A DNA stretch of 9,203 nt, from positions 1-9,203 of the forward strand of contig QIGP01000192.1 of the NCBI GenBank assembly GCA_003228965.1. The letters run 5' to 3'. The notes under the pieces were generated by a model. The model saw only the letters and a list, made by a program, of their open reading frames with translations, searched no databases and had not been told where the DNA came from. Of the stretch, positions 6,253 through 9,203 are shown piece by piece. Each line of letters starts with the position of its first letter. Within the stretch, counting starts at the first letter, position 1. The translations under genes and the position numbers were made by a program. The DNA is from Gammaproteobacteria bacterium. Lineage in GTDB: Bacteria; Pseudomonadota; Gammaproteobacteria; Steroidobacterales; SZUA-146.

Positions 6253-6974
6253 CGCAAGGCTTCATATAGCACCACTGCGGCAGCAACAGACACGTTTAAA
6301 CTACTGACCTGACCTTTCATCGGAATAGATATCAAGGCATCACACGCCTCGGTCGTTAGTCTTCTAATGCCTTTTTCTTCACCACCCAACACAATACCCA
6401 TCGGCCCCGTAAAGTTTGATTCGTACAAGCTCTCCCTCGCCGTGTCCGAAGTTCCAGTCAACCACACTCCGACGTCCTTTAACGACCGAAGACACCGCGC
6501 CAGGTTAGTAACTTGAACAAAAGGCACTGCAGCACCTGAGGCGACTTTCTTAGCTGAAACGGTCATGCCAGCGGCACGGTTTTTCGGCGCCACCACGGCC
6601 GTAACGCCAACTCCGTCGGCGACTCTCATACAGGCTCCCAAATTACGCGGATCCTGCACTCCATCCAGTATCAAAAGTAGCACATCGTTTCCGGCGCTCT
6701 GCACAAGCTCCATCAACTCGGGCTCGCTTAATGCACTACTTCCGCGCACTTCTAAAATCACCCCTTGATGGCGGCCGCCGTCAGCGAGGCGGTCGAGTCT
6801 GTTCTTTGGCAGAGTCGTAACATGGCAACCACACACTTCGAGCGCTTGTTGAACTTGCTCTAACCGCTGATCGTTGCGTCCGTCCTGTAAAAAGGCCGCC
6901 AACACTTTCTCCGGCGCGCTTTCCAAAATATGAGCGGCCGCGTGCAATCCGAAAATAAGTTCTTTCTCTGACAT
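6240..6974 (-). CDS. rlmB: 23S rRNA (guanosine-2'-O-)-methyltransferase RlmB
   Basis: SPOUT-class methyltransferase that uses SAM to methylate the 2'-OH of G2251 (E. coli numbering) in the 23S rRNA peptidyl-transferase P-loop. The 244-residue product matches E. coli RlmB (243). Seen: an N-terminal substrate-binding domain beginning IFGLHAAAHIL (7-17), motif 1 DPRNLGACMRVAD (108-120, with N111 and R117), motif 2 IVLGGEEKGIRRL, and motif 3 ISIPMKGQVSSLNVSVAAAVVLYE, which forms the cofactor-binding knot. The ATG at 6974 is chosen because homology starts there and it follows the rnr stop by 7 bp; a longer in-frame start at 7172 lies inside rnr and encodes an unrelated basic stretch. It is cotranscribed with rnr, as in E. 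coli. Its stop overlaps the hexR stop tail to tail. Confidence 0.96.
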   Translation of the reverse strand: MSEKELIFGLHAAAHILESAPEKVLAAFLQDGRNDQRLEQVQQALEVCGCHVTTLPKNRLDRLADGGRHQGVILEVRGSSALSEPELMELVQSAGNDVLLLILDGVQDPRNLGACMRVADGVGVTAVVAPKNRAAGMTVSAKKVASGAAVPFVQVTNLARCLRSLKDVGVWLTGTSDTARESLYESNFTGPMGIVLGGEEKGIRRLTTEACDALISIPMKGQVSSLNVSVAAAVVLYEALRQRR

Positions 6975-6981
6975 GTTTAAC

Positions 6982-9203
6982 TCAACGCTTACTCTTTGAC
7001 TTAGGCTTTGCACCAGATCCGGCCTTTGATTTTGACGACTTACCCCTTCGAGGCTTGCCACTTTTTTTCTTCTTGCTTTTGTGTTTTTCTTTGTAAGGCG
7101 TACTCGTTTTCTTATTGTGCGCGTCAGAACCCAGCATATCAAAATCGATTTTACGATCTTCCATGCTGACACCGGCCACTCTTACGCTCACTGTCTGACC
7201 CAAGCTGTATCGGTCGCCGCTGCGCCGACCTACTAGCTGGTGCCTCGCGTGATCGAACGTGTAGTAGTCGTTACCCAGGGCCGTAACGTGGACCAAGCCT
7301 TCTACCAGAAGATCGCTTATTTCTACAAATAAACCAAACTCTGTAACAGCAACTACCGTGCCGTCAAATTGCTCGCCAACCTTGTCCATCATGTACTCAC
7401 ATTTCAGCCATTTCTCAACATCACGACTGGCTTCTTCAGCCCTTCGTTCCGTCGTTGAGCACTGCTGACCCAACTCTTCCATCTGTGGAAGTCGGTACGC
7501 GTAGTTCTTCGGCTTGCCACCGGCTAACGCATGGGCAATGGCGCGGTGAACAAGAAGGTCAGGATATCGACGAATTGGGGACGTGAAGTGCGCGTACTCT
7601 TTAAGGGCGAGACCGAAATGGCCGTCGCACTGTGGCTCATAAACCGCCTGCATCATTGCGCGAAGCAACGTCATGCTTAGCGCCGCTGAGTCAGGTCGTT
7701 CGCTAATTGCGGCGGCTACTTTTTTAAGGTCTTTCGGTGTAATGGCTTCGTGCCTTGGTATGGACATGCCTACGGTTCGCAGGAAGCCGGCCAATTTTTC
7801 TATGCGGTCTTCCTCTGGCGGTGGATGATTTCGAAACAACGCAGGCATCTTGGTTCGCTTGAGAAAACGCGCCGCCTCGACGTTTGCCGTTACCATGCAC
7901 TCCTCAATCAGCCGGTGCGCGTGGTTACGTGGGTATCGCACTACCGCGGATACACTTCCTTCGCTGTCAAATTCGAAACGAGATTGGGGTATATCAAGCT
8001 CTATCGAACCGCGACGGTCACGAGCTTTGCTTAAACTCTCGTAGACTTCTTTTAAGTGTTCGAGGTGGGGAATTAGTCGGCTGCGCTTCTTGCGTAACGC
8101 TTCGTCTTTCTCCCATACGATGTTGTTAACTTCATTGTACGTAAGACGCGCTGCCGAATGCATGACCGCCTTGGCAAAATGACTCTGAGTTACCTTGCCC
8201 TGCGGGCTGACGTGCATATCGCATATTAGACAAAGACGATCGACCTGCGGTTTCAAGGAACACAACCCGTTGGACAGTGCTTCGGGTAGCATTGGAATGA
8301 CACGGTTTGGAAAATAGACAGACGTCCCGCGTTTAATAGCCTCCTCGTCCAAAGGCGAATCAAGTTCAACGTAGTGCGCGACGTCAGCGATTGCAACAAT
8401 GAGACGGTGACTTCCGCCGTCCAAAGGCTCGGCGAAAACTGCGTCATCAAAATCTTTTGCGTCACTACCGTCGATAGTTACTAGTGGCAGCTCGCGTAAA
8501 TCGAGCCTGCCCTCTTTCGCTTTTTGTGTGACGCGTGACGAAAACGCTTCGGTTTGCTCTACGACTTCGTCCGGAAATTCGAACGGTAGCCCGTACGTTC
8601 TAATTGCCATGTCGGTTTCAAGACCAGGCTTCGTTATTTCGCCCAGGACTTCGATGATGTCCGCAATTGCGTGGTGCTCTGTGCTTGGCATTTGCATAAG
8701 CTTTGCTACGACCATTTGACCGGCCTTGGCACCCATGGCTTTCCCTTTGGGGATTAACAGGTGGTGGGTGATTCTTGGGTTCTCAGGGATTACGAACCCT
8801 ACTCCACCTTCTTTAATATATCGGCCCGCAAATTCTTCGCTGCGGCGTGCAAGCACTTCAACTACGCGCCCTTCGGGCCGCCCGCGCCGGTCTTCGCCGG
8901 TTACTTGAACAGCAATTCTGTCACCGTGGAACACAGACATCATTTGTTTCGGTGACAAATAGATATCGTCTTCCTGCGCCGGGACTCGAACAAATCCGAA
9001 ACCATCCCGGTGCGCCATAACCTGGCCTGTAAGCACGGGAATACGGTCAATCAAACAAAAGTCGCCGCGACGGTTTCTAAGAATCTGGCCATCTCTGACC
9101 ATGGCCTTTAGCCGAGATGGCACCACGCACGTTGTGTTCGAGCCGCTCGACTTCATCGCCCGTCTGGCCGCGTTAGTACCACGGCCGCGGGTGAACTTGA
9201 CGC
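6982..9203 (-). CDS. rnr: Ribonuclease R, 5' end beyond the window
   Basis: Processive 3'-5' hydrolytic exoribonuclease of the RNB (RNase II) family, acting on structured RNA, rRNA fragments and, through the tmRNA system, defective mRNA. Numbering from the ATG at 9156: cold-shock domains (about 40-200) with TGQVMAHRDGFGFV, the RNB active site RELPLVTIDGSDAKDFDDAV with D229, D235, D237 and D238 (E. coli D272, D278, D280, D281), the conserved HFTSPIRRYPDL (523-534), a C-terminal S1 domain (about 600-680), and a lysine-rich tail (about 692-724) typical of RNase R. The frame stays open to the window edge. A constant 43-residue offset from E. coli means about 27 codons probably lie outside, so the ATG at 9156 is unlikely to be the true start. 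The expected N-terminal helix-turn-helix is not recognisable upstream of RLKAMVRDGQ. It is the first of two genes with rlmB. Confidence 0.94.
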   Translation of the reverse strand, partial: VKFTRGRGTNAARRAMKSSGSNTTCVVPSRLKAMVRDGQILRNRRGDFCLIDRIPVLTGQVMAHRDGFGFVRVPAQEDDIYLSPKQMMSVFHGDRIAVQVTGEDRRGRPEGRVVEVLARRSEEFAGRYIKEGGVGFVIPENPRITHHLLIPKGKAMGAKAGQMVVAKLMQMPSTEHHAIADIIEVLGEITKPGLETDMAIRTYGLPFEFPDEVVEQTEAFSSRVTQKAKEGRLDLRELPLVTIDGSDAKDFDDAVFAEPLDGGSHRLIVAIADVAHYVELDSPLDEEAIKRGTSVYFPNRVIPMLPEALSNGLCSLKPQVDRLCLICDMHVSPQGKVTQSHFAKAVMHSAARLTYNEVNNIVWEKDEALRKKRSRLIPHLEHLKEVYESLSKARDRRGSIELDIPQSRFEFDSEGSVSAVVRYPRNHAHRLIEECMVTANVEAARFLKRTKMPALFRNHPPPEEDRIEKLAGFLRTVGMSIPRHEAITPKDLKKVAAAISERPDSAALSMTLLRAMMQAVYEPQCDGHFGLALKEYAHFTSPIRRYPDLLVHRAIAHALAGGKPKNYAYRLPQMEELGQQCSTTERRAEEASRDVEKWLKCEYMMDKVGEQFDGTVVAVTEFGLFVEISDLLVEGLVHVTALGNDYYTFDHARHQLVGRRSGDRYSLGQTVSVRVAGVSMEDRKIDFDMLGSDAHNKKTSTPYKEKHKSKKKKSGKPRRGKSSKSKAGSGAKPKSKSKR

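Noticed and set aside
6975..7172. Longer rlmB reading frame starting at 7172
   Set aside because: The added 66 residues lie within the rnr 3' end in another frame and do not resemble RlmB; the 244-residue form matches the family length.

Overview
The window reads as a piece of a gammaproteobacterial chromosome, possibly from a marine or Cellvibrio/Alteromonas-like lineage; the genus cannot be fixed from sequence alone. The reasons are the RNase R-RlmB gene pair, a HexR-type RpiR regulator divergent from zwf, and the zwf-pgl-edd-eda order, which is known from gammaproteobacteria such as Shewanella. All seven genes are recognisable housekeeping genes. I found no phage, defence, CRISPR or secretion genes.

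Layout: positions 1-356 are non-coding and full of repeats. Positions 357-5195 (minus strand) carry eda, edd, pgl and zwf, transcribed in the order zwf-pgl-edd-eda with gaps of 5-18 bp, so they are almost certainly one operon. Together they turn glucose-6-phosphate into pyruvate and glyceraldehyde-3-phosphate by the Entner-Doudoroff route. Positions 5196-5409 are the divergent control region, with two HexR-like operators and a second cluster of the same repeats. Positions 5410-6252 (plus strand) encode HexR, whose family is de-repressed by KDPG, the product of Edd and substrate of Eda, so regulator and pathway form a feedback loop. Positions 6240-9203 (minus strand) carry rnr (RNase R, running off the right edge) followed by rlmB (23S rRNA 2'-O-methyltransferase), an RNA-metabolism operon. 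hexR and rlmB are convergent and share 13 bp at their 3' ends.

The most unusual material is non-coding. A 12-mer, GGACAGGCACAG, or its core 10-mer GGACAGGCAC, occurs seven times in either orientation. All the copies I found lie in the two gaps flanking the Entner-Doudoroff operon, and four of them have an immediate 8-11 bp tandem duplication on the same side of the motif. The upstream cluster lies between the putative HexR operator/promoter and the zwf start codon and would fold into a strong hairpin in the zwf leader RNA. This resembles a REP-like dispersed palindromic family, but no transposase is present in the window. A second point worth checking is the 5' end of rnr, where the expected N-terminal helix-turn-helix is not recognisable in the open frame.
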